A stretch of 64,000 nucleotides of DNA, from contig NZ_JASCXJ010000010.1 of assembly GCF_030271535.1 (NCBI RefSeq), positions 1 through 64,000 on the forward strand. The letters are read 5' to 3'. This stretch comes from Nocardiopsis sp. ATB16-24 (GTDB taxonomy: Bacteria > Actinomycetota > Actinomycetes > Streptosporangiales > Streptosporangiaceae). Shown here piece by piece: positions 49,602-58,712 of this stretch (positions are counted from its first letter, which is position 1; every line of letters begins with the position of its first letter). Made by a program: the position numbers and the translations under genes. The notes below the pieces were generated by a model, which searched no databases, had not been told where the DNA came from, and saw only the letters and a program-made list of their open reading frames with translations.

Positions 49602-50089
49602 TGTCGGAGGACGAGGAGAGGCGCCTGCGCCCCACGGGCTGGAGGGTCCCGACGCTGCTGGTGCTGGTCGGGGCCCTCCTGGGGCTGCTGATGACCAACG
49701 CGTTGCAGAACCTGCCGCTGTTGCCGTGGTCGGCGATCCCCACGCTGCTCCTGCTCGCCCTGGCGGAGGCGTTCACGGCCGGCCGGACCCGGCGGCGCAT
49801 CCGCCGGGAGCCGGGCACCGAACCGATGCAGCCGCTCAGCGCCGCCCGACTGGTCGCTCTGGCCAAGGCCAGCGCCCTCTTCGCCGCACTGGCGCTGGGT
49901 TTCTTCGGGGGGATGGCGCTGTCGGTGTCGGACACCCTGATACTGCCGACCCACTGGGAGGTGTTCCTCACCGCGCTGGGCACGGCCCTGGCCGCCGGTC
50001 TGCTGCTGGCCTCCGCCCTCTACCTGGAGTACGCCTGCCGGGTTCCCGAGGACCACGAGAACGGCGACGACCCCTCCCACGGCGCGTAG
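49601..50089 (+). CDS. DUF3180 membrane protein
   Basis: 162 residues with four membrane helices (TLLVLVGALLGLLMTNALQ, IPTLLLLALAEAFTAG, AKASALFAALALGFFGGMAL, VFLTALGTALAAGLLLASAL) and a central basic loop GRTRRRIRREPGTEPMQPLS. DUF3180 proteins regularly follow folK in actinobacteria; function unknown. Its ATG shares a base with the folK stop (TGATG). Confidence 0.88.
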   Translation: MSEDEERRLRPTGWRVPTLLVLVGALLGLLMTNALQNLPLLPWSAIPTLLLLALAEAFTAGRTRRRIRREPGTEPMQPLSAARLVALAKASALFAALALGFFGGMALSVSDTLILPTHWEVFLTALGTALAAGLLLASALYLEYACRVPEDHENGDDPSHGA

Positions 50090-50272
50090 TGCGCCCGTGC
50101 CCTCCCGGCCGCCCCGGACGTCGGGGCGCGGGTCGTCGCTCGCGCGCCGCCCGTGCGCCGGGCCGCCCCCGCCGGGCCGCGCCGAGAACGGTGGGAGGGC
50201 GATCCCTCGGTCGACCCCTCCCGCGCCGAGCCGCTCCGGCACGAGCTTGCCGGCGGATGGTTGACTGGCTTC

Positions 50273-50839
50273 GTGGAGACCAGTGATCCGACACCGACGC
50301 CGCACCCTTCCGAGGAACGGAGCCCGACGGACGAGCGGTCCCTGCCGCTCGCCGCCGCCTTCGCGCCGCCGGCGGGCATGTCCTGGAACCGTGTGGCGCC
50401 CGCCCTGGCCTGGTACCGCAGGATCGTGATCGGCGTTCTGTGCCTGGCCGTGGGGGGCGGTGGGGCGCTGCTGCTGTTCTTCTGGAGGTCATGGCCCTGG
50501 GTCGCGGCCTGGGCGGCACTCGTTCTGGCGGTCCTGGTGGCGGGCTGGATCCTGGCGGGACTCTTCCACCGGTCATGGGGGTACGTGGAGGCCTCCGAGG
50601 AGCTCTGCCTCACCTACGGGGTGTTCGTCCGACAGTTGGTCGTCATCCCCTACGGACGCATGCAGGTCGTGGACGTCACCGCCGACCTCCTCGAACAGGC
50701 GTTGGGGATCGCCACAGTGAGAGTGCGCACCGCCGCGAGCACCGCCGACACCAGGGTGGTGGGCCTCCCCTTGGCCGAGGCCGTCCGGATGCGCGATCGG
50801 CTCGCGGCGCGCAGCGAGAGCTTCTCGACGGGGTTGTAA
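50273..50839 (+). CDS. Bacterial PH-domain membrane protein (YdbS-like)
   Basis: 188 residues. Two membrane helices (VIGVLCLAVGGGGALLLFF and WVAAWAALVLAVLVAGWILA) are followed by a bPH2 domain (old DUF304): YVEASEELCLTYGVFVRQLV, VIPYGRMQVVDVTADLLEQA, IATVRVRTAASTADTRVVGL. The N-terminal 60 residues are disordered. The start is uncertain: GTG here, with a TTG four codons earlier possible. Immediately followed by a larger bPH2 protein, as YdbS is by YdbT in Bacillus, where the pair affects envelope stress resistance (family knowledge). Confidence 0.85.
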   Translation: METSDPTPTPHPSEERSPTDERSLPLAAAFAPPAGMSWNRVAPALAWYRRIVIGVLCLAVGGGGALLLFFWRSWPWVAAWAALVLAVLVAGWILAGLFHRSWGYVEASEELCLTYGVFVRQLVVIPYGRMQVVDVTADLLEQALGIATVRVRTAASTADTRVVGLPLAEAVRMRDRLAARSESFSTGL

Positions 50840-52456
50840 GTGCACGGACCAGCTCACCCGCCACAGGAACCCCACGGGTCGTCGGGCTCGCAGGGGCGGC
50901 CTCCCGGACCGCCGAACGTTCCCGGGCCCGGCGGGGCCGACCCGAGGACGCCCGTGGGCCGACCTCCGGCGCCTTCTCCGCACGCGCCCGTGCTCCTGCC
51001 TCCGTCCCTCGGACGACGTCCGCCGCCGGTCCCGCGCCCCGGACCCGAGGACGACGTCACCACGGGCGTGTACCGCTCCCACTGGATGATCGTTCCGCTC
51101 CAGGTCCTGGCGGTGGCCCTGGTCTTCGTGGCACTGATGGGACCGATCCTCAACACCTTCGGTTTCGGCTGGGTGATGATGCTGACGGTGGCCGTCGCCT
51201 TCGGCACCCTCGCCTATGTCCTGCCCGCCTGGTGGTACGGCACCTTCGGGTTGAGGGAGGACCACCTGGTGGTCCACAGCGGCCTGGTCATGCGCAGCTC
51301 GCGGGAGGTCCCGCTCAGCCGCCTCCAGGCGGTGGACGTGGTCCGACCCCTGCTCCTCCAGGTCTTCGGCATGGCCGACCTGCGTGTGGAGATGGCGGGG
51401 GGCGACGCGAGCGCCATCCGCCTGCGCTGCCTCCCCCAGGGTCTGGCCGAACGCATGAGGGCCGCCGTCCTCGCGCACGCCGCGGGTCTTCCTGGACGTG
51501 CGCCCGAGGCACCGGAGTGGTCGTTCTACCGGTTGCCCTTCCTGCTCCTGCTCGGTGCGCTGACCTTCCGCGTCCCGGTCCTGCTGTCCTTCATCCTGTT
51601 GCTCATGCTCGCGACGGCCGGGGTCGTCTTCGGCGAGTACGGTGTCATCGGCGCGCTCCTGCCGCTCACCCTGGGTCTGCTGCGCTACTTCTGGGGACCC
51701 CTGGCCCGTTACACCGACTACTACGCCTCCCTGTCCTCCGACGGCCTGCGGTTGCGCTACGGCATGTTCCAGCGGCGCATGCAGACCGTTCCGCCCGGTC
51801 GGGTGCAGGCCGTCCGCGTGGTCGAACCCCTGCTCTGGCGAGCCCTGGGCGTGGCGCGTGTCGAGGCCAACGTCGCCGGGTACGCGGGCGCGCGTCAGGG
51901 CGACTCCGCCACCCTGCTGCCGGTGGCGCCGCGGCGCAGGGCCTTCGCCCTGGTCAACGAACTCTTCCCCGAGAGCGAGGCGGCGCACGTGCCGCTGGTG
52001 CCCAACCGCAGTCCGGTGCCGAGCCTGATGGGAGTGGACGAGCACCTGTTCATCAGCATCAGAGGTCTGTTCTGCCTGGTCACCGAGATCGTTCCGGTCG
52101 AACGCGTGCAGGCGGTCCGGTTGGTGGCCGGTCCCCTGTCCCGCTTCACCGGGCGGGTCGCGGTGGACGTGGACACGCCGCCGGGACCCGTCCGCGCCAA
52201 GGCGCCCGGCCGTGACGCGGGGGAGGCCCGCCGCTTCGTGGACGCGTTGGTGGAGTACGGGAGACGGGCCCGGGTGCCCGCGGCCGGAACCGAGCGTTGG
52301 GAGACCCGATCGACCCTGACCCGGCGGCGGGGGCGGGTCGAGGAACCCGACCGTGGGACCGCGGGACCAGGGGAGCCGAAGGCCGAGAAAACGGGCGCGT
52401 GCGACACCTCTGATGAGAAGGGGACGCAAGGGGCGGGAGACACCCCCGAACCTTGA
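50840..52456 (+). CDS. Bacterial PH-domain membrane protein (YdbT-like)
   Basis: 538 residues. A Pro-rich cytoplasmic N-terminus (about 1-75) is followed by two pairs of membrane helices (PLQVLAVALVFVALMGPILN, MMLTVAVAFGTLAYVLPAWW; LPFLLLLGALTFRVPVLLSF, FGEYGVIGALLPLTLGLLRY). Three bPH2 domains are recognisable by repeated GLVMRSSREVPLSRLQAVDV, GMFQRRMQTVPPGRVQAVRV and GLFCLVTEIVPVERVQAVRL. A polar tail of 60 residues ends it. GTG start directly abuts the YdbS-like stop. Membrane partner of that protein. Confidence 0.88.
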   Translation: MHGPAHPPQEPHGSSGSQGRPPGPPNVPGPGGADPRTPVGRPPAPSPHAPVLLPPSLGRRPPPVPRPGPEDDVTTGVYRSHWMIVPLQVLAVALVFVALMGPILNTFGFGWVMMLTVAVAFGTLAYVLPAWWYGTFGLREDHLVVHSGLVMRSSREVPLSRLQAVDVVRPLLLQVFGMADLRVEMAGGDASAIRLRCLPQGLAERMRAAVLAHAAGLPGRAPEAPEWSFYRLPFLLLLGALTFRVPVLLSFILLLMLATAGVVFGEYGVIGALLPLTLGLLRYFWGPLARYTDYYASLSSDGLRLRYGMFQRRMQTVPPGRVQAVRVVEPLLWRALGVARVEANVAGYAGARQGDSATLLPVAPRRRAFALVNELFPESEAAHVPLVPNRSPVPSLMGVDEHLFISIRGLFCLVTEIVPVERVQAVRLVAGPLSRFTGRVAVDVDTPPGPVRAKAPGRDAGEARRFVDALVEYGRRARVPAAGTERWETRSTLTRRRGRVEEPDRGTAGPGEPKAEKTGACDTSDEKGTQGAGDTPEP

Positions 52457-52620
52457 TATGGCGTACGTCACATTAAGAGGCTGGTGGGCTTCCATTTATG
52501 GTCTACATGTCCGACATGGATGCTCACTGGTGGTGATACTTCCAGGTCGGTGTCGCGAAACGCGTCGCTGTTTTGGTCACGCGCGGCGACTGAGTATGGC
52601 TAAATGGTGACCGAACACGA

Positions 52621-52644
52621 GATGTGTTCACTGTCATACACATC
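52621..52644. promoter_or_regulatory. Inverted repeat upstream of the short chaplin
   Basis: GATGTGT and ACACATC, perfect seven-base arms 10 bases apart, 58 bases before the chaplin ATG in a comparatively AT-rich 245-base gap. Could be an operator or leader hairpin. Confidence 0.4.
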
Positions 52645-52701
52645 GTCAACGTTATCGACCGGTTGGCGCCCCCCGCCAACGGGTCTGACGGGAGAAACCA
52701 C

Positions 52702-52941
52702 ATGCTGAAGAAGGCTCTCGCCGCCAGTGCCATCGTCGCCGCCGCCTCGGGCGTCCTGTTCACCGGCGCTCCGGCCATGGCCAACAGCAACGTCTTCACC
52801 TCCGGCAACGGCTCGATCCTCGGCGGCAACCAGCTCGTGGCCGACCTCGACGTGCCCATCAACGTCTGCGGCAACGCCATCGCCATCCTCGGTGTGGCCG
52901 GCGCCAACTGCCACGACTCCGGTTCCACCGTCAAGAACTAG
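52702..52941 (+). CDS. Short chaplin
   Basis: 79 residues. Signal peptide MLKKALAASAIVAAASGVLF with cleavage after AMA (about 27), then one chaplin domain SGNGSILGGNQLVADLDVP, INVCGNAIAILGVAGANC with the expected cysteine pair, and a polar tail ending KN. Short chaplins (ChpD-H type) assemble into amyloid-like fibres on aerial hyphae and spores and are held there by long chaplins (family knowledge). GGGAG precedes the ATG. Its domain is nearly identical to the first domain of the long chaplin at 21.0 kb. Confidence 0.95.
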   Translation: MLKKALAASAIVAAASGVLFTGAPAMANSNVFTSGNGSILGGNQLVADLDVPINVCGNAIAILGVAGANCHDSGSTVKN

Positions 52942-53013
52942 GACGTGGGCACGCCCGGCCGGGCGGAGCGTCCGGACGAACCGGACCGGCCGGGGAGCAC
53001 GGACTCTCGAACG

Positions 53014-53047
53014 CAGGCGCCACCCCGTGACGACGAGGCGGCGCCTG
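53014..53047 (+). terminator. Terminator after the short chaplin
   Basis: CAGGCGCC and GGCGCCTG arms (extended by ACG/TGT on the outside), 18-base loop, about 70 bases past the stop. Confidence 0.6.
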
Positions 53048-53158
53048 TGTCATGTCCGGGGGCGGGGCGGCAGGTCACCGACCGGGGAGGACTATCGTGT
53101 GCTCAGAAGTCACGGCGGGGCGGAACGCCGACGCCGAGGAGCAGGAGAGGGCACACAC

Positions 53159-54043
53159 ATGGAGACGACGCAGGGACGACCCGCCCGTCTGCGGGTCGGC
53201 GTCATCGGGCCCGGCAGGGTCGGCTCCGTCCTCGGACAGGCCCTCGGACGTGCCGGACACACGGTCGTCGCCGCGTCCGCCGTCTCCGAGGCGTCCAAGA
53301 AACGGGTGGCCGACCGACTGCCCACCGCCCGGATCCTCGAACCGGCCCAGGTCGTCGAAGCCAGTGACCTGATCCTGCTCACGGTCCCCGACGACGCTCT
53401 CACCGACCTCGCCGAGGGCCTGGCCTCGACCGGGGTCGACCTGCGCGGCAAGATCCTCGCCCACGCCAGCGGAGCCCACGGCCATGGAGCCCTCGCCCCC
53501 GCGACCCGCGTCGGCGCACTCCCGCTCGCCCTGCACCCCGTCATGACCTTCACCGGACGCGACGAGGACATCGCACGTCTGGCCGACTGCGCCTTCGGCG
53601 TCACCGCGCCCGAGCAGCTGCGCCCCATCGCCGAGGCCCTCGTCGTGGAGATGGGCGCCGAACCCGTGTGGATCCCCGAGGACAAGCGCACGCTCTACCA
53701 CGCGGCCCTCGCCGGAGGCGCCAACCACATGGTCACCCTGGTCGCCGAGAGCGCCTCCCTGCTGGCCTCCGCCGGGGTCCCCGAACCCGGACGCATGCTC
53801 GCCCCCCTGCTCAGCGCCGCCCTGGACAACGCCCTGCGACTGGGCATCCACGGTCTGAGCGGTCCCGTCCTGCGTGGTGACGCCGGAACCGTCGCCGGGC
53901 ACATCGAGCAACTGCGCTCGACCGCCCCCGAGGGCGTGGCCAGCTACGTCGAACTCGCCCGCCTCACCGCCGACCGCGCCATCAACGCCGGGATGCTCAA
54001 GCCCGAGGACGCGGCGCATCTGCTCGACGTCCTGCGCCGCTGA
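53159..54043 (+). CDS. Rossmann-like oxidoreductase (DUF2520)
   Basis: 294 residues. N-terminal NAD(P)-binding fold [20 protein letters not shown], with [17 protein letters not shown] and [18 protein letters not shown]-terminal helical DUF2520 domain: [59 protein letters not shown]. It resembles 2-hydroxyacid/ketopantoate-type reductases, and the gene sits 55 bases before panC as in many actinobacteria, so a pantoate-related reduction is plausible but unproven. GGAGAGG precedes the ATG. Confidence 0.9.
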   Translation: METTQGRPARLRVGVIGPGRVGSVLGQALGRAGHTVVAASAVSEASKKRVADRLPTARILEPAQVVEASDLILLTVPDDALTDLAEGLASTGVDLRGKILAHASGAHGHGALAPATRVGALPLALHPVMTFTGRDEDIARLADCAFGVTAPEQLRPIAEALVVEMGAEPVWIPEDKRTLYHAALAGGANHMVTLVAESASLLASAGVPEPGRMLAPLLSAALDNALRLGIHGLSGPVLRGDAGTVAGHIEQLRSTAPEGVASYVELARLTADRAINAGMLKPEDAAHLLDVLRR

Positions 54044-54098
54044 GGCCGGCCGTCCCCGCCTCCCCCGTCCCGGACCGCACCACCAAGGGAAACCACCG

Positions 54099-54977
54099 AT
54101 GAGCGAACCCGCGCCGCAGCCCGCGCCCTCCGGCGGGCCCCGCCTCGTACACACGCCCGACGAACTGCGCGCAGCCCTGGCCCGGGCGGGAAGGACCGCC
54201 CTCGTCCCCACCATGGGGGCCCTGCACGAGGGGCACCGCAGTCTCATGCGGCTGGCCCGCGAGCAGGCCGACACCGTGGTGGTGAGCGTCTTCGTCAACC
54301 CGCTCCAGTTCGGCCCGAACGAGGACTTCGACCGCTATCCGCGCACCCTGGAGACCGACATCGTCGCGTGCGCCGAGGAGGGCGTCGACGTCGTCTTCGC
54401 CCCCACGGTCAACACCATGTACCCCACCGAACAGATGGTCACCGTTCGGGCCGGCTCCATGGGCGAACGCTTCGAAGGGGCCTTCCGTCCCGGCTTCTTC
54501 GACGGTGTGCTCACGGTGGTCGGCAAACTGCTGCACCTGGTCGGTCCCGACGTCGCGGTCTTCGGCCGCAAGGACGCCCAGCAGTTGGCGGTGGTGCGCC
54601 GCATGGTCGCCGACCTCAACATGCCGGTGGAGATCATCGGCGCGCCCACCCTGCGCGACCCCGACGGCCTGGCCACCGCCAGCCGCAACGTCTATCTGTC
54701 CGCCGAGGAGCGGGTCAGCGCCCTGTTCCTGTCGCGTGCCCTGGAGGCGGGCCGTCGCGTCGCCGCGGACGGTCCCGACGCCGTCCGCGCGGCGGCCGGA
54801 GCAGTCCTGGAGGAGGCCGCCGAGGCCACGCCGCCGGTCGAGGTCGACTACCTCGCCCTGGTCGACCCCGACACCTTCGCCGACGTCACCTCCGGGCACC
54901 GGGGGGAGGCCGTCCTCGCCGTCGCCGCCCGGGTGGGCCGGACACGGCTCATCGACAACGTGTCGGTGGATCTGTAG
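54099..54977 (+). CDS. panC: Pantothenate synthetase
   Basis: Joins pantoate and beta-alanine with ATP, 292 residues. [20 protein letters not shown] (HIGH-like), [60 protein letters not shown], and [11 protein letters not shown] (KMSKS-equivalent). AAGGGA precedes the ATG. panD and panB are not in the window. It joins coaX downstream in supplying CoA. Confidence 0.96.
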   Translation: MSEPAPQPAPSGGPRLVHTPDELRAALARAGRTALVPTMGALHEGHRSLMRLAREQADTVVVSVFVNPLQFGPNEDFDRYPRTLETDIVACAEEGVDVVFAPTVNTMYPTEQMVTVRAGSMGERFEGAFRPGFFDGVLTVVGKLLHLVGPDVAVFGRKDAQQLAVVRRMVADLNMPVEIIGAPTLRDPDGLATASRNVYLSAEERVSALFLSRALEAGRRVAADGPDAVRAAAGAVLEEAAEATPPVEVDYLALVDPDTFADVTSGHRGEAVLAVAARVGRTRLIDNVSVDL

Positions 54978-55166
54978 GCGGCCCCTTCCGAGGGCTCCGC
55001 CGTACCCACCGCCGTCGAACGCGGCCGGGCGCGGCCACACCCGGCCGTGCGCCGCCGAAGGCCGCTCCGGTGCCGTCCGAACGAACCCCGGTCCGGGCCG
55101 AACCCCACCGAGCGGCGCCCTGGACACCCCGACCCCGTCCAGGCGTCCCGAAAAGAGAGAATCCGG

Positions 55167-57785
55167 ATGAGCACACCCACCCAGACCCGGCTCGACGCCC
55201 CCGAACCGGGATGGACCGTCCAGGCGGACGTAGCGATCATCGGTTCGGGCATCGCGGGCCTGAGCACGGCGCTGCGCTACGTCCAGCGAGGCGGGGGCGG
55301 CCGGGTGCTCCTGGTCACCAAGGACCGCCTGTCCACCGGTTCCACCGCCTACGCCCAGGGTGGGATCGCCGCCGCCATGGCCCCCGAAGACGGTCCCGTC
55401 GCCCACATGGTCGACACCCACCTCGCCGGAGCGGGTCTGTGCGATCCCCACGCCGTCAACGTCCTCGCCACCGAGGGGCCCGCGGCCCTGCGCTGGCTCA
55501 TCGACCTGGGAACGCGTTTCGACCGCACCGACGACGGACGGCTGTCCCTGACCAGGGAGGGCGGCCACCGCGTTGACAGGGTCGTTCACGCGGGCGGCGA
55601 CGCCACCGGGGCCGAGATCCAGCGAGCGCTCGTCGCCGCGGTGCTCGCCGAGGAGCGGATCGAGGTCATCGAGCACGCCATCGCCCTGGACGCCCTACGA
55701 GACCCCGACACCGGAAACGTGTGCGGAGTGACCCTGCACGTCATGGGCGAGGGCGCCCGTGACGGGGTCGGAGCGGCCCTGGCCCCCGCCGTGGTCCTGT
55801 CCACCGGCGGCATGGGGCAGATCTTCGCCTCCACCACGAACCCGCCCGTGTCCACCGGCGACGGCCTCGCCCTGGCGGCCCGTGCCGGGGCACGTCTGCG
55901 CGACCTGGAGTTCATCCAGTTCCATCCCACCGTCCTCTGGCTCGGTCCGCAGGCGCGCGGACGTCAACCCCTGGTCTCGGAGGCACTGAGGGGAGAGGGC
56001 GCCTATCTCGTGGACGCCCGGGGCGAGAGCCTCATGGAAGGAGTCCACGAACTGGCCGATCTCGCCCCCCGGGACGTGGTGGCGCGCACCATCGCCCGCA
56101 CCATGGCCGAACAAGGCGTGGACCACGTGTACCTGGAGACCCGCCACTTCGGCCGGGCCACCTGGGAGAGCCGTTTCCCGACCATCCTCGCCTCCTGCCG
56201 CGAGCACGGGATCGATCCGCTGACCCGCCCCGTCCCCGTCGCCCCCGCCGCTCACTACGCCTCCGGCGGCGTCGAGGTCGACATCGACGGTCGCACCTCG
56301 GTCCCGGGACTGTGGGCCGTCGGCGAGGTCGCCCGCACCGGAGTCCACGGCGCCAACCGGCTCGCCTCCAACTCCCTGCTGGAGGGACTGGTCTACGCCG
56401 ACCGGATCGCGGCCCGCCTGGCGTCGGAGCCCGCGTCCGGGGCCCCGCGTGGTGTCACCGCCGGAACCGTCACGCCGCTCGTCCCGGCCTCCACCGCGTC
56501 CCGCGTGCGTACGCTGATGTCGCGCCACGCGGGGGTACTGCGCACCGGTGAGGGGCTGGTCGAGCTGGTCGCCGAACTCGACGCCCTCGCCCGCCCGGGC
56601 TCCCCGGCCACCCCCGACGTGAGGTGCTGGGAGACCGCCAATCTGCTCACCGTGGCGCGGCTCGTGGCCGCCGCGGCACTGCACAGGACCGAGAGCAGGG
56701 GCTCTCACCAAAGGGCCGATCATCCCCGGCCACGGCCCGAACTTCGGAGCCGGCCCGTCATCGTCCGACTGGAAGGGAGCACCACCGTGACCGCACATGA
56801 GGACTGGACGCCCTCACTACCGCCCTCGCTCGTCGTGGAACTGGACGCCATCGCCTTTCCCACGGCGCCCTCGAAGGACGAAGGGCCGGAAGCGACCCCG
56901 CGGTCCGATCCGGACCCACGCGCCGAGTTCAGGCTTCCCCACACCGCGCCCTCTCAGTCCCACGTGGAACTGGTCCGACGCGCCCTGGCCGAGGACCTCA
57001 CCGCCGGAGCGGGTCTGGACGTCACCACCGTGGCCACGATCCCGGCCGACCAGGTGCGCACCGCCCAGGTGGTGGCCCGCGCCGACGGCACCGTCAGCGG
57101 GATCGCGATCGCCGAACTCGTGTTCTGGCTGGTCTGCGAGGGCGCCCTGGAGGTGCACAGGAGCGTGGAGGACGGCACGGCGGTCAAACGCGGTGACGTG
57201 CTGATGAGCGTCACCGCCCGTACCCGCGACCTGCTCACCGCCGAGCGCACCGCCCTGAACTTCCTCACCCACCTGTCCGGGATCGCCACCGCGACCCGTG
57301 CGTGGGTGGACGCGGTGGCCGGGACCGGAGCCCGGATCCGTGACAGTCGCAAGACCCACCCCGGACTGCGCGCCCTGGAGAAGTACGCGGTGCGCTGCGG
57401 GGGCGGGGTCAACCACCGCTACGGTCTCAGCGACGCCGGACTCATCAAGGACAACCACGTGGTCGCGGCGGGAGGGGTGGCGGAGGCCGTCCGCGCGGTC
57501 CGCACGCGCTTCCCCGGCCTCCCCCTGGAGGTCGAGGTGGACCGGGTCGACCAAATCGAGGAGGCGCTGGCCGCGGGCGCCGAGGAGATCCTGCTCGACA
57601 ACTTCACCGTGGAACAGCTCGGGAAGGCGGTCTCGTTGGTGGCGGGCCGTGCCCGACTGGAGTCCTCCGGAGGCCTGACCCTGGACGTGGCGGCCGACGT
57701 GGCCCGCACCGGGGTGGACTACCTGGCGGTCGGAGCGCTCACCCACTCCAGCCCCGCGCTGGATATCGCACTTGACCTGTTGTGA
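55167..57785 (+). CDS. nadB-nadC: L-aspartate oxidase fused in frame to quinolinate phosphoribosyltransferase
   Basis: One open frame of 872 codons spans two NAD-synthesis enzymes. Residues 1 to about 520 are NadB (FAD-dependent L-aspartate oxidase): DVAIIGSGIAGLSTALR, GSTAYAQGGIAAAMAPEDGP, GGMGQIFASTTNPPVSTGDG, HYASGGVEVDIDGRT, ARTGVHGANRLASNSLLEGL. Residues about 595-872 are NadC: VRRALAEDLTAGAGLDVTT, LNFLTHLSGIAT, DSRKTHPGLRALEKYAVRCG, GLSDAGLIKDNHV, EVEVDRVDQIEEAL. The two are normally separate genes. A disordered linker of about 70 residues joins them with no stop, but a strong ribosome site and GTG at 56787 could also give free NadC of 332 residues. nadA is absent. Confidence 0.92.
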   Translation: MSTPTQTRLDAPEPGWTVQADVAIIGSGIAGLSTALRYVQRGGGGRVLLVTKDRLSTGSTAYAQGGIAAAMAPEDGPVAHMVDTHLAGAGLCDPHAVNVLATEGPAALRWLIDLGTRFDRTDDGRLSLTREGGHRVDRVVHAGGDATGAEIQRALVAAVLAEERIEVIEHAIALDALRDPDTGNVCGVTLHVMGEGARDGVGAALAPAVVLSTGGMGQIFASTTNPPVSTGDGLALAARAGARLRDLEFIQFHPTVLWLGPQARGRQPLVSEALRGEGAYLVDARGESLMEGVHELADLAPRDVVARTIARTMAEQGVDHVYLETRHFGRATWESRFPTILASCREHGIDPLTRPVPVAPAAHYASGGVEVDIDGRTSVPGLWAVGEVARTGVHGANRLASNSLLEGLVYADRIAARLASEPASGAPRGVTAGTVTPLVPASTASRVRTLMSRHAGVLRTGEGLVELVAELDALARPGSPATPDVRCWETANLLTVARLVAAAALHRTESRGSHQRADHPRPRPELRSRPVIVRLEGSTTVTAHEDWTPSLPPSLVVELDAIAFPTAPSKDEGPEATPRSDPDPRAEFRLPHTAPSQSHVELVRRALAEDLTAGAGLDVTTVATIPADQVRTAQVVARADGTVSGIAIAELVFWLVCEGALEVHRSVEDGTAVKRGDVLMSVTARTRDLLTAERTALNFLTHLSGIATATRAWVDAVAGTGARIRDSRKTHPGLRALEKYAVRCGGGVNHRYGLSDAGLIKDNHVVAAGGVAEAVRAVRTRFPGLPLEVEVDRVDQIEEALAAGAEEILLDNFTVEQLGKAVSLVAGRARLESSGGLTLDVAADVARTGVDYLAVGALTHSSPALDIALDLL
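56771..56789 (+). promoter_or_regulatory. Internal ribosome site and GTG for free NadC
   Basis: GGAAGGGAG, seven bases, then GTG at 56787, in frame with NadC. The next residues (TAHEDWTPSLP) precede the NadC domain by about 65 residues. It is the kind of site expected for a separate nadC gene. Confidence 0.6.
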
Positions 57786-57848
57786 GCGCCCCGGTTGGTG
57801 GAAGATGCCTTGAGACGTACCCCTTCGACCACGGATGAGGCCTCCAGC

Positions 57849-58631
57849 ATGCTGCTCGCGATCGACGTCGGTAACTCCGAGACGGTGTTCGGTCTCTTCG
57901 CCTCCGACGATCTTCTCGAACACTGGAGGGTGGGAACGGACACGCGACGCACCGCCGACGAGTGGTCCGTGGTGCTCAGGGGACTGGTCGAGAGCAGCAA
58001 CCTGCGGGGTCCGGAGGAGATCGACGGGATCGCCATGTGCTGCTCGGTGCCGTCGGTGCAGCACGAGATGCGCGACATGTTCCGCCGCCACTTCGGTGAC
58101 ATCCCCGCCGTGATCGTGGAACCCGGGGTCAAGACCGGAGTGCCGATCCGGATGGACAATCCCAAGGAGGTGGGCAGCGACCGGATCGTCAACGCCCTGG
58201 CCGCCAACCACCTCTACGGCGGTCCCGTGGTGGTGGTGGACTTCGGCACCGCGACGACCTTCGACGCGGTCAGCACCCGGGGGGAGTACGTGGGAGGCGC
58301 CATCGCCCCGGGCATCGACATCTCCGTGGACGCCCTCTCCCGACGCGGGGCGCAGCTGCACATGGTGGAGATCATCAAGCCGCGGTCGGCCATCGCCAAG
58401 AACACCACCGAGGCCCTGCGCTCGGGCATCGTCTTCGGTTTCGCGGGCCAGGTGGACGGGATCGTGGACCGCATGGTCGCCGAGCTCACGGACTCCCCCG
58501 ACGACGTGACGGTGGTGGCCACCGGGGGACTGGCCTCCACCGTCGTGGACGAGTGCGAGACCGTCGACCTGCACGAACCGTGGCTGACCCTCGTCGGCCT
58601 GCGTCTGGTCTTCGAGCGCAACGTCGGCTGA
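57849..58631 (+). CDS. coaX: Type III pantothenate kinase
   Basis: First committed step of CoA synthesis, 260 residues, ASKHA fold. LLAIDVGNSETVFGLF (phosphate loop), TRRTADEWSVVLRGL, CCSVPSVQHEM, DNPKEVGSDRIVNALAA, VVVVDFGTATTFDAVS, GGAIAPGIDISVDALSRRGA, and TGGLAST. Needs a monovalent cation and is insensitive to CoA feedback (family knowledge). ATG with GATGAGG upstream. Terminator follows. Confidence 0.96.
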   Translation: MLLAIDVGNSETVFGLFASDDLLEHWRVGTDTRRTADEWSVVLRGLVESSNLRGPEEIDGIAMCCSVPSVQHEMRDMFRRHFGDIPAVIVEPGVKTGVPIRMDNPKEVGSDRIVNALAANHLYGGPVVVVDFGTATTFDAVSTRGEYVGGAIAPGIDISVDALSRRGAQLHMVEIIKPRSAIAKNTTEALRSGIVFGFAGQVDGIVDRMVAELTDSPDDVTVVATGGLASTVVDECETVDLHEPWLTLVGLRLVFERNVG

Positions 58632-58638
58632 CCTTCCC

Positions 58639-58661
58639 CCGGGGCGGGCCCTCCGCCCCGG
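58639..58661 (+). terminator. Terminator after coaX
   Basis: CCGGGGCGG-GCCCT-CCGCCCCGG, nine perfect pairs, seven bases past the stop. Confidence 0.8.
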
Positions 58662-58712
58662 AGGATCCGACCCTGGCCGGGAGCATGTGCCGACGCCGGT
58701 AGGATCGGGCGC

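Noticed and set aside
50440-52215. 591-codon plus-strand open frame overlapping the bPH2 genes
   Set aside because: Out-of-frame shadow of two proteins with clear PH domains and membrane helices.
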